Notes: generated by a model from the letters alone, not told the origin. Shown: positions 1 to 5,103, numbered from the stretch's first letter. The stretch: DNA of 5,687 nt from JBGOUV01 sp041477815 (GCA_041477815.1 JBGOUV010000428.1:1-5687), one strand, 5' to 3'. Numbers and translations are program-made.

Positions 1-1
1 G

Positions 2-256
2 CCCGAGCTGGCCATCGAGATTATTTCCCCGCATGAGAACGCCTCGGACCTCGACCTGAAGATCCGCCAATACCTGCACGCGGGCGCCGCGGTCGTGTGG
101 GCCGTCTACCCCAAGACGCGCCACGTCCTGGTCTACCGGCGCTCGGGCGAGATGTGGGACGCGGGGCCGGGGCTGGCGCTCGAAGAGGCGGACTTACCGG
201 GGCTGCGGATCCCCGTGGATAATTTGTTTGCGGGGCTGGAGGCGCTGGAGGGGTAG
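2..256 (+). CDS. Uma2-family (DUF820) nuclease-like protein, C-terminal part
   Basis: The frame is open from the window edge to TAG at 254-256, giving 84 visible residues; the N-terminal half lies outside the window. The segment PELAIEIISPHEN, followed by DLDLKIRQYLHAGAAVVW and AVYPKTRHVLVYR, is the classical Uma2 core: the conserved acidic residue in the strand before SP, a lysine in the following helix, and the AG..VVW.V.P strand. The family has a PD-(D/E)XK nuclease fold, is very abundant in cyanobacteria, planctomycetes and acidobacteria, and has no firmly established cellular role. The end is ordinary for the family (LEEADLPGLRIPV...LFAGLE). The stop lies 66 bases before the next start on the same strand, so read-through into the dioxygenase gene is possible. 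The family call is by recognition of the motif string; nuclease activity is inferred. Confidence 0.85.
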   Translation, partial: PELAIEIISPHENASDLDLKIRQYLHAGAAVVWAVYPKTRHVLVYRRSGEMWDAGPGLALEEADLPGLRIPVDNLFAGLEALEG

Positions 257-306
257 CCGCCTCCGCTCCTGCCAGGCGCCTTCCGCCCCACCCCGTGTCA
301 ATCGGC

Positions 307-312
307 TAGAAT
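307..312 (+). promoter_or_regulatory. Possible -10 box (TAGAAT) for the dioxygenase gene
   Basis: TAGAAT lies 10 bases before the ATG at 323. No convincing -35 box sits at the right distance. If it is used, transcription would begin about four bases before the start codon, giving an almost leaderless message. That would fit the weak AGGG at 315-318, only four bases from the ATG. This is suggestive only. Confidence 0.3.
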
Positions 313-322
313 ACAGGGCACC

Positions 323-1726
323 ATGTTTTTCCGACAGTACTACCTCGGCTGCCTCGCCCACGCCTCGTACCTTCTTGGCGACCCCGAGACCTCCACAGCC
401 GTCGTGGTGGACCCCCAGCGTGACATTAACCAATACCTGGAGGACGCCCGCCGCGAGGGTCTCCAGATCCGCCATACCTTCCTGACCCATTTCCACGCCG
501 ACTTCGTGGCCGGCCATCTGGAGCTGCGCGACCAGGCGGGGGCGCAGATTCATATCGGCGCCCGCGGCGAGACCGAGTACGCCTCGGTGCGCATGAGTGA
601 CGGCGATACCCTGGAGTTCGGCCGCGTACGCCTGCGCGTACAGGAAACGCCCGGCCACACGGTGGAGTCTATCTGCCTCCTGGTTTACGACCTGGAGAAG
701 AGCGACGCTACTCCCTGGGCAGTCCTGACCGGGGACACTCTGTTCATCGGCGACGTGGGACGGCCCGACCTGCGGGCCTCGCTGGGCTGGTCGGCCACCG
801 AGCTGGGCGGCATGCTGTACGACTCCCTGCGGGAGAAGCTCCTGCCGCTGCCGGACTCGACGCTGGTCTATCCGGCCCACGGCGCCGGGTCCTTGTGCGG
901 GCGCAACCTCAGCAAGGACACGGTGTCCACCATCGGCGACCAGCGCCGGTTCAACTACGCCCTGCAACCCATGCCCCGCGAGGACTTCGTCCGCCTGGTC
1001 ACCGCCGACCAGCCCGACGCGCCCGCCTACTTCACCTACGACGCCGTCCTCAACACCCGCGAGCACGCCACCCTGGACCAGACCCTGGAGCACGCCCTCC
1101 AGCCCATCTCGTTAGATGCGGTCCTGGAAATGGGCAATGCCGGCGCCCACCTGCTCGACGTCCGCGATGCAGTGGACTACGCCAAAGGACACCTGGCCGG
1201 CTCGATCAACATCGGCCTCGGCGGCCAGTACGCCACCTGGGCCGGCACCTTGCTCGACCGCTCCAAGCCCATCGTCATCATCGCCGAGCCGGGCCGCGAA
1301 CAGGAAGCGGCCACCCGCCTGGGCCGCATTGGCTTCGACCACGTCCAGGGCTGCCTGGCCGGCGGCATGGCGGCGCTGGCCGCGCGCCCCGACCTGGTAT
1401 GGCCCACCGAACGCATCACCGCCGACGCCGCCGGCGACCTGGTCGCCTCCGCCGATCCCCCGCTGATCCTGGACATCCGCGCCCCCAAAGAGTGGCAGCA
1501 AAAGCACCTCCACGGCGGCGTGAATATCCCGCTGAACCATCTCCCGGAGCGGATCGGCGAGATCCCGCGCGATCGCACGCTGCTGGTCCACTGCGCCGGG
1601 GGCTACCGCTCCTCGATCGCCGTGAGCATCCTGCACCAATACGGTATTACAAAGGTGATGGAGCTGGCCGGCGGGATCGCCGCCTGGGAAGCGGCGAAGC
1701 TTCCGGTGGTGGCGGCCTCGGCTTAA
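323..1726 (+). CDS. CstB-like persulfide dioxygenase-rhodanese fusion (MBL fold)
   Basis: Complete 467-residue cytoplasmic protein without signal peptide. Residues 1-250 form a metallo-beta-lactamase domain of the ETHE1/persulfide dioxygenase branch. THFHADF places H56, H58 and D60; PGHT gives H112; TGDTLF gives D138; PAHG gives H186. The position after D60, often histidine in the wider MBL fold, is F61, as expected for a mononuclear iron site made by H56, H112 and D138. Residues 262-360 are a rhodanese-like domain (LLDVRDAVDYAKGHLAGSIN) whose active-site loop reads AEPGRE and has no cysteine, so it should be inactive. Residues 375-465 are a second rhodanese domain with the intact loop C424-AGGYR-S. 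This order matches staphylococcal CstB, which oxidises persulfides and yields thiosulfate; the ATG at 323 gives the family's usual N-terminus. Expected role: removal of sulfide-derived persulfides. The domain assignment is seen in sequence; the substrate is inferred from the family. Confidence 0.9.
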   Translation: MFFRQYYLGCLAHASYLLGDPETSTAVVVDPQRDINQYLEDARREGLQIRHTFLTHFHADFVAGHLELRDQAGAQIHIGARGETEYASVRMSDGDTLEFGRVRLRVQETPGHTVESICLLVYDLEKSDATPWAVLTGDTLFIGDVGRPDLRASLGWSATELGGMLYDSLREKLLPLPDSTLVYPAHGAGSLCGRNLSKDTVSTIGDQRRFNYALQPMPREDFVRLVTADQPDAPAYFTYDAVLNTREHATLDQTLEHALQPISLDAVLEMGNAGAHLLDVRDAVDYAKGHLAGSINIGLGGQYATWAGTLLDRSKPIVIIAEPGREQEAATRLGRIGFDHVQGCLAGGMAALAARPDLVWPTERITADAAGDLVASADPPLILDIRAPKEWQQKHLHGGVNIPLNHLPERIGEIPRDRTLLVHCAGGYRSSIAVSILHQYGITKVMELAGGIAAWEAAKLPVVAASA

Positions 1727-1768
1727 GGGCTGTCCAGCGCCGAACCGCGACCGTAAGGGAGTCCTGCA

Positions 1769-1782
1769 TGGCCGTACGGCCA
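1769..1782. repeat. 14-base perfect palindrome TGGCCGTACGGCCA
   Basis: Perfect two-fold symmetry centred between 1775 and 1776, 43 bases after the dioxygenase stop. It has no T-run after it, so it is not a standard terminator. It could be a protein binding site or part of the repetitive element filling this gap. Confidence 0.5.
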
Positions 1783-1812
1783 CAACGAGGGATGAGAGGG
1801 TGGGGCCCGCTT

Positions 1813-1835
1813 GACCGGACTTGGGGGAGCCGGTC
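1813..1835. repeat. Short inverted repeat GACCGG/CCGGTC
   Basis: Arms at 1813-1818 and 1830-1835 are perfect complements around an 11-base G-rich loop. The right arm overlaps the first unit of the 18-base tandem repeat. No T-run follows. Confidence 0.35.
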
Positions 1836-1878
1836 CAGGGGGTCGGCGTGGTCCAGGGGGTCGGCGCGACCAGGGGGG
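1832..1878. repeat. 18-base tandem repeat, two full units plus a decayed third
   Basis: GGTCCAGGGGGTCGGCG occurs at 1832-1848 and again, identical, at 1850-1866; a third copy starting near 1868 keeps only the CCAGGGGG core. The period of 18 is a multiple of three, so the minus strand reads ADPLDH/ADPLDR in one frame, but that frame has no family character and I do not call it a gene. Confidence 0.7.
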
Positions 1879-1978
1879 CCGTCCCACATTTACAGGGGCG
1901 GGGATGCTTCGGCTGGGCGGGAATCGTGCTGCCCGTGAACAAATCGCCGGCCACGGCGTCTAATCTCCCATAGCAGCC

Positions 1979-1996
1979 CGGGGCAAAAGTGCCCCG
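1979..1996. repeat. GC-rich hairpin with AAAG loop
   Basis: A seven-base-pair perfect stem (CGGGGCA at 1979-1985 with TGCCCCG at 1990-1996) closes a four-base loop. The bases after it are GC-rich and no T-run follows on either strand, so intrinsic termination is unlikely. It lies between the 18-base tandem repeat and the paired palindromes. Confidence 0.45.
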
Positions 1997-1999
1997 CCG

Positions 2000-2032
2000 C
2001 GACTTGTTGGCAAATTTGCCACCGGCAAGTCG
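2000..2032. repeat. Nested inverted repeat around palindrome copy 1
   Basis: CGACTTG (2000-2006) and CAAGTCG (2026-2032) are perfect inverted arms flanking the palindrome at 2008-2021. An alternative small hairpin, TTGCC (2016-2020) with GGCAA (2024-2028), overlaps it. The whole 33-base block could extrude as a cruciform or fold in RNA. Confidence 0.55.
2008..2021. promoter_or_regulatory. Palindrome copy 1 (TGGCAAATTTGCCA), operator-like
   Basis: A perfect 14-base palindrome whose 12-base core GGCAAATTTGCC recurs exactly at 2057-2068. The AT centre with GC flanks looks like a dimeric repressor site, but it could equally be part of a repetitive element. Centre-to-centre distance to copy 2 is 48 bases. 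Confidence 0.45.
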
Positions 2033-2051
2033 TTGATTCTGCGAGGTTGAG

Positions 2052-2073
2052 GATGCGGCAAATTTGCCGGATC
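2052..2073. promoter_or_regulatory. Palindrome copy 2 before the propeller gene, operator-like
   Basis: The perfect 14-base palindrome at 2056-2069 (core GGCAAATTTGCC) is extended by GAT at 2052-2054 and ATC at 2071-2073, with one G/G mismatch pair, giving a 22-base imperfect palindrome. It ends 37 bases before the ATG at 2111, the usual place for an operator overlapping a promoter. The regulator is unknown and none is encoded next to it in the window. Confidence 0.45.
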
Positions 2074-2098
2074 TCACTTCTGCCACGGGCTGATAGAT

Positions 2099-2104
2099 AG
2101 GAGG
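2099..2104 (+). promoter_or_regulatory. Strong ribosome binding site AGGAGG
   Basis: A perfect Shine-Dalgarno sequence six bases before the ATG at 2111. It fixes the start of the propeller gene, whose N-terminus would otherwise look too short for an exported protein. Confidence 0.85.
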
Positions 2105-2110
2105 GCCGAT

Positions 2111-3319
2111 ATGGTTCCTGCATTCGTGGTGTTGCTGGCGGCGCTGGAGTGGCCGCAGTTCGGTGGACCCCAGCGGAACTTCCAGGTGGACGCCAAGGGG
2201 CTCGCCGCCTGGCCCGCCTCCGGACCGAAGAAGCTGTGGAGCCGGGAACTCGGCGAGGGCTACTCCGCCATCGCGGTCGACGGCGGCGTTCTCTATACGA
2301 TGTACCGCCAGGGTAGCCAGGAGGTGGCGCTGGCCGCCGATGCCGCCACCGGCAAGACCCTCTGGGAGTATCGCTACGACGCCGCTTTCCTGCCCACCAT
2401 GAAGATGGAAAACGGTCCCGGCCCCCACGCCACGCCGCTGGTCACTCCGACCCTGGTGTTTACTACCGGCATCCTGGGCAAATTCCTGGCCCTGGACAAG
2501 AAGACCGGCAAGGTGGTGTGGTCCCACGATCTGTTTCAGGAGTACGGCGGGCACGTCTCCGACCGCGGCTATTCGTGCAGTCCCCTGGCCTACCGGGATA
2601 CCATCCTCTTGAAGGTCGGCGGACCGGGCGCGGCGGTGATGGCCTGCCGGCAGAAGGACGGCTCCGTCGCCTGGAAGCAGCACGATTTCGCCCCGTCGCC
2701 GGCCTCGCCGGTGCTCATCCAGGTGGGCGGCCAGGACCAGTTGGTAGTCTTCCTGGGCGACCAGGTCGCCGGACTCGACCCCCGCAACGGCGGCTTGCTG
2801 TGGAGCAATCCCCATCGCACCGACTGGGGGCTCAATATCAGCACCCCCGTCTGGGGTCCCGACAATCTTCTATTCATCAGCTCAGCCTACAGTGGCGGCA
2901 GCCGCGCGCTGCTACTCTCGCTCTCCGCAGGCAAGACCATCGTGAGGCAGCAATGGTTCACCAACCGTATGCGCCTCCACCACGGCAACGGCATCCGGAT
3001 CGGCGACCACATCTACGGGTCCAGCGGCGACTTCGGCCCCGCTCCGCTGACCGCCATCGACGTCAAGACCGGCAAGATCGCCTGGCAGGACCGGACCTTC
3101 TCCAAGGCCACGCTGCTCTTCGCCGACGGCAAGCTGATAGTGCTGGACGAGGACGGCAACCTGGCCCTGGCCACGGTGTCGCCGCAGGGGCTGCGGGTAC
3201 TGGCCAAGACCGCACTTCTGCACCGGAATGCCTGGACCGCTCCCTCGCTGGCGGGCACGCGCCTCTACCTCCGCGACCGGCGAACGCTGCTGGCCCTGGA
3301 TCTGGCCGCCGGGCGCTGA
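2111..3319 (+). CDS. PQQ-like beta-propeller repeat protein
   Basis: Complete 402-residue protein. After a short apolar N-terminus (residues 2-12, VPAFVVLLAAL) it enters the typical start of this family, WPQFGGPQRNF then WPASGPKKLW and GEGYSAIAVDGGVLYT. Blade-closing motifs of the form A-x-D-x-x-T-G-K-x-x-W recur at about residues 75-85 (ADAATGKTLW), 127-137 (ALDKKTGKVVW), 177-188 (ACRQKDGSVAW), 220-231 (GLDPRNGGLLW) and 315-325 (AIDVKTGKIAW), with weaker ones at 344-352 and 394-402. Relatives are common in acidobacteria and planctomycetes and are usually exported outer-surface or periplasmic proteins; they lack the full set of PQQ dehydrogenase catalytic residues, and enzymatic activity should not be assumed. 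The presumed signal peptide has no positive n-region and no clear cleavage site, so export is uncertain. It stands alone, with palindromic sites upstream and a stem-loop just after its stop. Confidence 0.85.
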   Translation: MVPAFVVLLAALEWPQFGGPQRNFQVDAKGLAAWPASGPKKLWSRELGEGYSAIAVDGGVLYTMYRQGSQEVALAADAATGKTLWEYRYDAAFLPTMKMENGPGPHATPLVTPTLVFTTGILGKFLALDKKTGKVVWSHDLFQEYGGHVSDRGYSCSPLAYRDTILLKVGGPGAAVMACRQKDGSVAWKQHDFAPSPASPVLIQVGGQDQLVVFLGDQVAGLDPRNGGLLWSNPHRTDWGLNISTPVWGPDNLLFISSAYSGGSRALLLSLSAGKTIVRQQWFTNRMRLHHGNGIRIGDHIYGSSGDFGPAPLTAIDVKTGKIAWQDRTFSKATLLFADGKLIVLDEDGNLALATVSPQGLRVLAKTALLHRNAWTAPSLAGTRLYLRDRRTLLALDLAAGR

Positions 3320-3340
3320 CCACCGTCGCCGCCACGGTGG
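3320..3340 (+). repeat. Stem-loop directly after the propeller stop codon
   Basis: CCACCGT (3320-3326) pairs perfectly with ACGGTGG (3334-3340) over a seven-base loop, starting at the base after TGA. There is no T-run, so it is at best a Rho-dependent end or an RNA 3'-end stabiliser. Confidence 0.45.
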
Positions 3341-3554
3341 TGCTGGAAGGCGGATAGGATACTCCAGTCGGCAGGAAGGACCGGAGAGGATGCCTGGCGC
3401 TATTTTAAGCGCCTGACGAATTGGTGAAGGATCTTGAACCGGAGGCCGTTCACGTCCCGCTGGTCGTCTGGAGGAGCGGCCGGGCCGGCGGAACACCCGA
3501 TTGCCGCCGGTAACCACGGGGACGGTGACAGAACACGTGATTTGCGGCGCCCAT
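3341..3554. other. Unrecognised stretch with short coding-like fragments
   Basis: No whole gene is present. On the plus strand one frame reads EDAWRYFKRLTNW and then stops at 3425-3427, while the next frame carries on with LVKDLEPEAVHVPLVVW from 3421 to about 3471. Together they look like pieces of one decayed reading frame, but I do not recognise the family. A GGAGAGG followed at once by ATG (3383-3392) opens only eight codons. A small hairpin is at 3396-3413. The downstream propeller relic starts near 3555. Confidence 0.4.
3396..3413. repeat. Small hairpin GGCGCT/AGCGCC
   Basis: A six-base-pair stem (3396-3401 with 3408-3413) around an ATTTTA loop, inside the eight-codon open frame that follows GGAGAGG-ATG. 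No T-run follows, so termination is doubtful. Confidence 0.35.
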
Positions 3555-3920
3555 TACGATCTGGTGGCGTATGTTTCCGACGAGTCGGGCAGGACGGAGG
3601 TGTAGGTGCGGCCGTTCCCGCCGGGCCCGGGCGGAGAGTGGCAGATCTCGACTGGCGGCGGGATGGCGGGCGCCGCCATCAGTTTTCGATCCGTGGAGAC
3701 GAAGAAGAGCTCCTTCGTAAAGGCAGGGGCCGCGTTTCAGCCCGGCCTCGCCCAGGAACTGTTTCAAACCCGCCTGAACCTGAGCGGCAGCGGAACTGTC
3801 GCCTATCGCTACGCGGTCTCCGCGGACGGCAAGCGCTTCCTGCTGATCCAACCCCTGGAAGAGGCGGCCTCGACGCCGATCACCGTGGTGCTGAATTGGG
3901 CGGCGGGAGGGAAGCAGTAA
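3555..3920 (+). pseudogene. C-terminal relic of a TolB/PD40-type beta-propeller
   Basis: One frame reads LVAYVSDESGRTEV, then TAG at 3603-3605, then VRPFPPGPGGEWQISTGGG. In the intact acidobacterial family this passage reads ...TEVYVRPFP..., so the amber codon stands where tyrosine (TAC/TAT) is expected. After 3660 the usual RWRGDGKELFY blade is not in this frame; a match (IRGDEEELL) appears in the next frame at about 3689-3712, and the strand that should follow (DGKLMAV) is missing. The frame returns at KAGAAFQPG and ends normally with ELFQTRLN, YRYAVSADGKRFLLIQPLEE and PITVVLNW before TAA. Such C-termini close WD40-like propellers, often fused to Ser/Thr kinases in this phylum. It therefore carries a nonsense change, frame loss and a deletion, and lacks nearly all upstream blades. 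The GTG after the amber could restart translation of 104 residues, but half a blade is unlikely to function. Confidence 0.75.
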
Positions 3921-3925
3921 GCCCG

Positions 3926-4222
3926 TCACCGTCGAACACCCGGCAGGTGAACCTGGAACACGCCGAAGATCGAGTAATCCCGCGCGCTGGAGGTCACCAC
4001 GTCGGTCAGCCCGTGCTCGAAATAGGTTGCCGCCAGCATCGTGTCCAAAAGCCGCTTCCGTCCCAGCCGGTGCTTCCCGATCCAGTCGAAGAATAGGCTC
4101 ACGGCATGGTCGTCGGGGTGCACCTGCTGCACCTCCCGGGCGCTCCACCAGGCCTGCGCCCTTGCGGCGGCGGCGTGCATGGTCAGGGGCCGTTCGAACC
4201 GCGCCGGGTCCGTGGCGACATG
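3926..4222 (-). pseudogene. PIN-domain (VapC-like) toxin, N-terminal third missing
   Basis: The minus frame is open for 98 residues from 4222 to TGA at 3928-3926. It begins abruptly inside the fold with HVATDPARFERPLTM, the passage that in intact members follows the conserved Y-E-F-L strand. It continues through WWSAREVQQVHPDDHAV, FFDWIGKHRLGRKRLLDTMLAATYFEHGLTDVVTSSARDYSIF and ends VFQVHLPGVRR. The later PIN residues (D of LLDTMLAAT and D of SARDY) are present, but the first strand with the catalytic VDT aspartate and the conserved glutamate is gone. Intact relatives have about 130-145 residues. An ATG at 4180 could start an 84-residue product but would leave out even more. It follows the antitoxin relic directly, so the deletion seems to have fused antitoxin end and toxin middle. 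Its stop lies five bases from the convergent propeller relic. RNase activity is not expected. Confidence 0.75.
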
Positions 4223-4289
4223 AACCGGGACTCGCGCAGCCGGTCTCGAACGTCATATTCCATGGCCTCGCGAATCAGCTCGGAAAATG
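4223..4289 (-). pseudogene. Ribbon-helix-helix antitoxin relic, copy A
   Basis: The minus strand reads SELIREAMEYDVRDRLRES from 4285, the second-helix part of a CopG/VapB-like ribbon-helix-helix antitoxin. The N-terminal strand and first helix are missing. Comparison with copy B shows how: the identical 22 bases at 4264-4285 and 5206-5227 are followed in copy A after one base, but in copy B after 82 bases, by the same ATGCCCTTTACC (plus-strand reading, 4287-4298 and 5310-5321). Copy A has thus lost 81 bases (27 codons), including its start codon. It runs straight into the PIN toxin relic in another frame. No functional antitoxin can be made. Confidence 0.7.
4264..4285. repeat. 22-base direct repeat shared by both antitoxin relics (unit 1)
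   Basis: Identical to 5206-5227, in the same orientation. Flanking shared blocks are 4231-4243 with 5182-5194 (13 identical bases) and 4287-4298 with 5310-5321 (12 identical bases). The three blocks in the same order show that this is a duplicated antitoxin gene, not chance. Confidence 0.85.
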
Positions 4290-4354
4290 CCCTTTACCGT
4301 ACAGTGGCACGTCAGGGCTGGGATTGCCAACCTGCGCTACCATTGGCGGGTCGA

Positions 4355-4662
4355 TCACCAGCGATCCATCCCGCTGTACGTGTCTGGACCACGAAGCTCG
4401 ATCGCATCGATCAGGTGCTCCTGCTGGCTGGATAGACGTCGTAGATCAAACGGTACCGTTCCCCATGGCCAAAGCGGATCTTGTACCGGTTGTTGCAGTT
4501 GCGGAGTCGCTCCGCTTCAGGCAGAAAGGGATCCTCGGCAAGATCCATCAGGATGTCCAGAGTTTCCTGGCGTTCTGGACCCGGCAATTCCCGGAGTTGC
4601 TTACGGGCAGAGACCAAGAACTCAACGTGCCACAGGTTTGCGTCTGGGTAGTCGACGCCCAT
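4355..4662 (-). pseudogene. RelE/ParE-type toxin with a frameshift before its C-terminus
   Basis: From ATG at 4662 the minus strand encodes 83 residues: WHVEFLVSARKQLREL, then ERQETLDILMDLAEDPFLPEAERL, then NRYKIRFGHGERYRLIYDVYPASR, and stops at TGA 4413-4411. The order of strand, two helices and the KIRFG..RYRLIYDV sheet is the RelE/ParE/HigB fold. The missing last strand is still in the DNA in another frame: HLIDAIELRGPDTYSGMDRW, ending at TGA 4357-4355. Joining after R81 gives about 101 residues, a normal size. The break lies near 4417-4425 (plus strand GTGCTCCTGCTGG, minus strand CAGCAGGAGCAC) and fits two extra bases. Intact relatives seem to start at the tryptophan with ATG before it; here that codon is CTG, so the start may also be altered or lie at 4662, overlapping the antitoxin by 41 bases. 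Either a decayed toxin or a truncated variant; loss of the last strand, with its usual basic residues, argues for inactivity. Confidence 0.75.
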
Positions 4663-4813
4663 ATTCTTTCAGAACCTCGGCGAGCGGAATGCGTTTTTCG
4701 GTGCGGATGGCCTGATCGATTCGCGCGCAGGCTAGCGCGTCGAGGTCCTCTTCGGTGAGGAGTTGCCCCTTCGGTTTCTCCGGGTTCTTGGCGTTGCTCT
4801 TGCGGCTGGGCAC
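4622..4813 (-). CDS. Antitoxin partner of the RelE-type toxin
   Basis: A 63-residue protein from GTG at 4813-4811 to TGA at 4624-4622. A Shine-Dalgarno sequence (GAGGAAG, plus-strand 4820-4826) lies six bases before the GTG. The basic, probably unstructured N-terminus (PSRKSNAKNPEKPKG) leads to LLTEEDLDALACARIDQAIRTEKRIPLAEVLKEYG, a helical segment I know from small antitoxins that precede RelE-type toxins in acidobacteria and cyanobacteria. It overlaps the toxin start by 41 bases, the usual tight coupling of such pairs. The end RRLPRRKPVAR is not as familiar and could reflect a shift near residue 53. Of all the toxin-antitoxin pieces here it is the only one without an evident lesion. It likely binds and neutralises the toxin and represses its own operon; this is inference from context. 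Confidence 0.6.
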   Translation of the reverse strand: MPSRKSNAKNPEKPKGQLLTEEDLDALACARIDQAIRTEKRIPLAEVLKEYGRRLPRRKPVAR

Positions 4814-4819
4814 GTTTCG

Positions 4820-4826
4820 CTTCCTC
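4820..4826 (-). promoter_or_regulatory. Ribosome binding site of the antitoxin gene
   Basis: Minus strand GAGGAAG six bases before GTG 4813. It decides for this GTG; the ATG slightly upstream on the minus strand (near 4836) is in another frame. Confidence 0.6.
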
Positions 4827-4870
4827 TACCGGCCATTGTAACCTTAGTCGGACATATTGCGGTAACGGCG

Positions 4871-5103
4871 ATGAGACTGGGGAACCGGTGGGAGGCTGGG
4901 AAGTTACGAGATTGTCGCTCCGCCAGGGGCGGGTGGCATGGGCGAGGTCTATCGCGCGGTGGAGGGCGACCCGCTGCAGTCGCCGACCGTGAGCCTGGCG
5001 GCGACTCGGGCTGGGATGATCTTCGGGCCGGCGGCGTATATGGCGCCCGAGCAGGCCCAGGGCCGGGGGGGTGGACCGGCGGACCGACGTGTGGGCCTTC
5101 CGC
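4871..5103 (+). pseudogene. Ser/Thr protein kinase relic with internal deletion and two frameshifts
   Basis: ATG at 4871 reads MRLG, then the kinase start RLGSYEIVAPPGAGGMGEVYRA continues one frame over, as if the GGGG at 4879-4882 had gained one G. GAGGMGEVYRA is the glycine-rich loop of Pkn-type kinases. It passes straight into VEGDPLQSPTVSLAATRAG, which normally lies behind the DFG motif, and then into GPAAYMAPEQA, the APE region. The ATP-binding lysine, the C-helix, HRD and DFG are all missing, an in-frame loss of roughly 130-150 codons by comparison with the usual family layout. After QGRG the frame breaks again in the seven-G run at 5065-5071; removing one G restores VDRRTDVWAF. Similarity stops at about 5103, next to the PIN fragment on the other strand. 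Intact relatives are membrane-anchored kinases, often with a C-terminal propeller like the relic at 3555-3920. This remnant cannot bind ATP productively. Confidence 0.8.

Larger units (their letters stand above)
1727..2110. other. 384-base non-coding stretch rich in palindromes and repeats
   Basis: No credible gene lies here on either strand; the frames that stay open are low-complexity and carry no family motif. It holds a 14-base palindrome, a short inverted repeat, an 18-base tandem repeat, a GC hairpin and two copies of an identical 12-base palindrome, listed separately. Phrases such as CCGTAAGGGAG (1751-1761) and the G-tract region resemble repetitive intergenic DNA that I associate with Solibacter-type acidobacteria, but this is memory of style and not a search result. 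The last 60 bases should contain the promoter of the propeller gene, though no clear -35/-10 pair is visible. Confidence 0.6.

Noticed and set aside
194..1093. Open frame of 299 codons on the minus strand
   Set aside because: Antisense to the Uma2 end and the MBL domain; the plus-strand proteins have clear conserved motifs, this one none.
1832..1878. CRISPR-like array
   Set aside because: The units follow each other almost directly with a period of 18 and no spacers of proper length.
1647..2123. Two small minus-strand open frames in the non-coding gap
   Set aside because: They cover the tandem repeat and the palindromes. The repeated ADPLDH/R peptide comes from the DNA repeat, and no ribosome binding site or known family supports them.
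1112..2815. Long open frame of 567 codons on the minus strand
   Set aside because: It lies antisense to the dioxygenase and propeller genes and crosses the repeat-filled gap. Composition is typical of a GC-rich antisense shadow and it has no family motif.
3320..3413. Intrinsic terminators
   Set aside because: Both hairpins lack a following T-run on either strand.
3606..3920. Stand-alone gene starting at GTG 3606
   Set aside because: The frame is continuous with the family sequence before the TAG, so this GTG is an internal valine codon of a broken gene.
4027..4758. Plus-strand open frame of 243 codons
   Set aside because: It runs antisense across PIN, antitoxin and RelE relics, all of which show family motifs on the minus strand.
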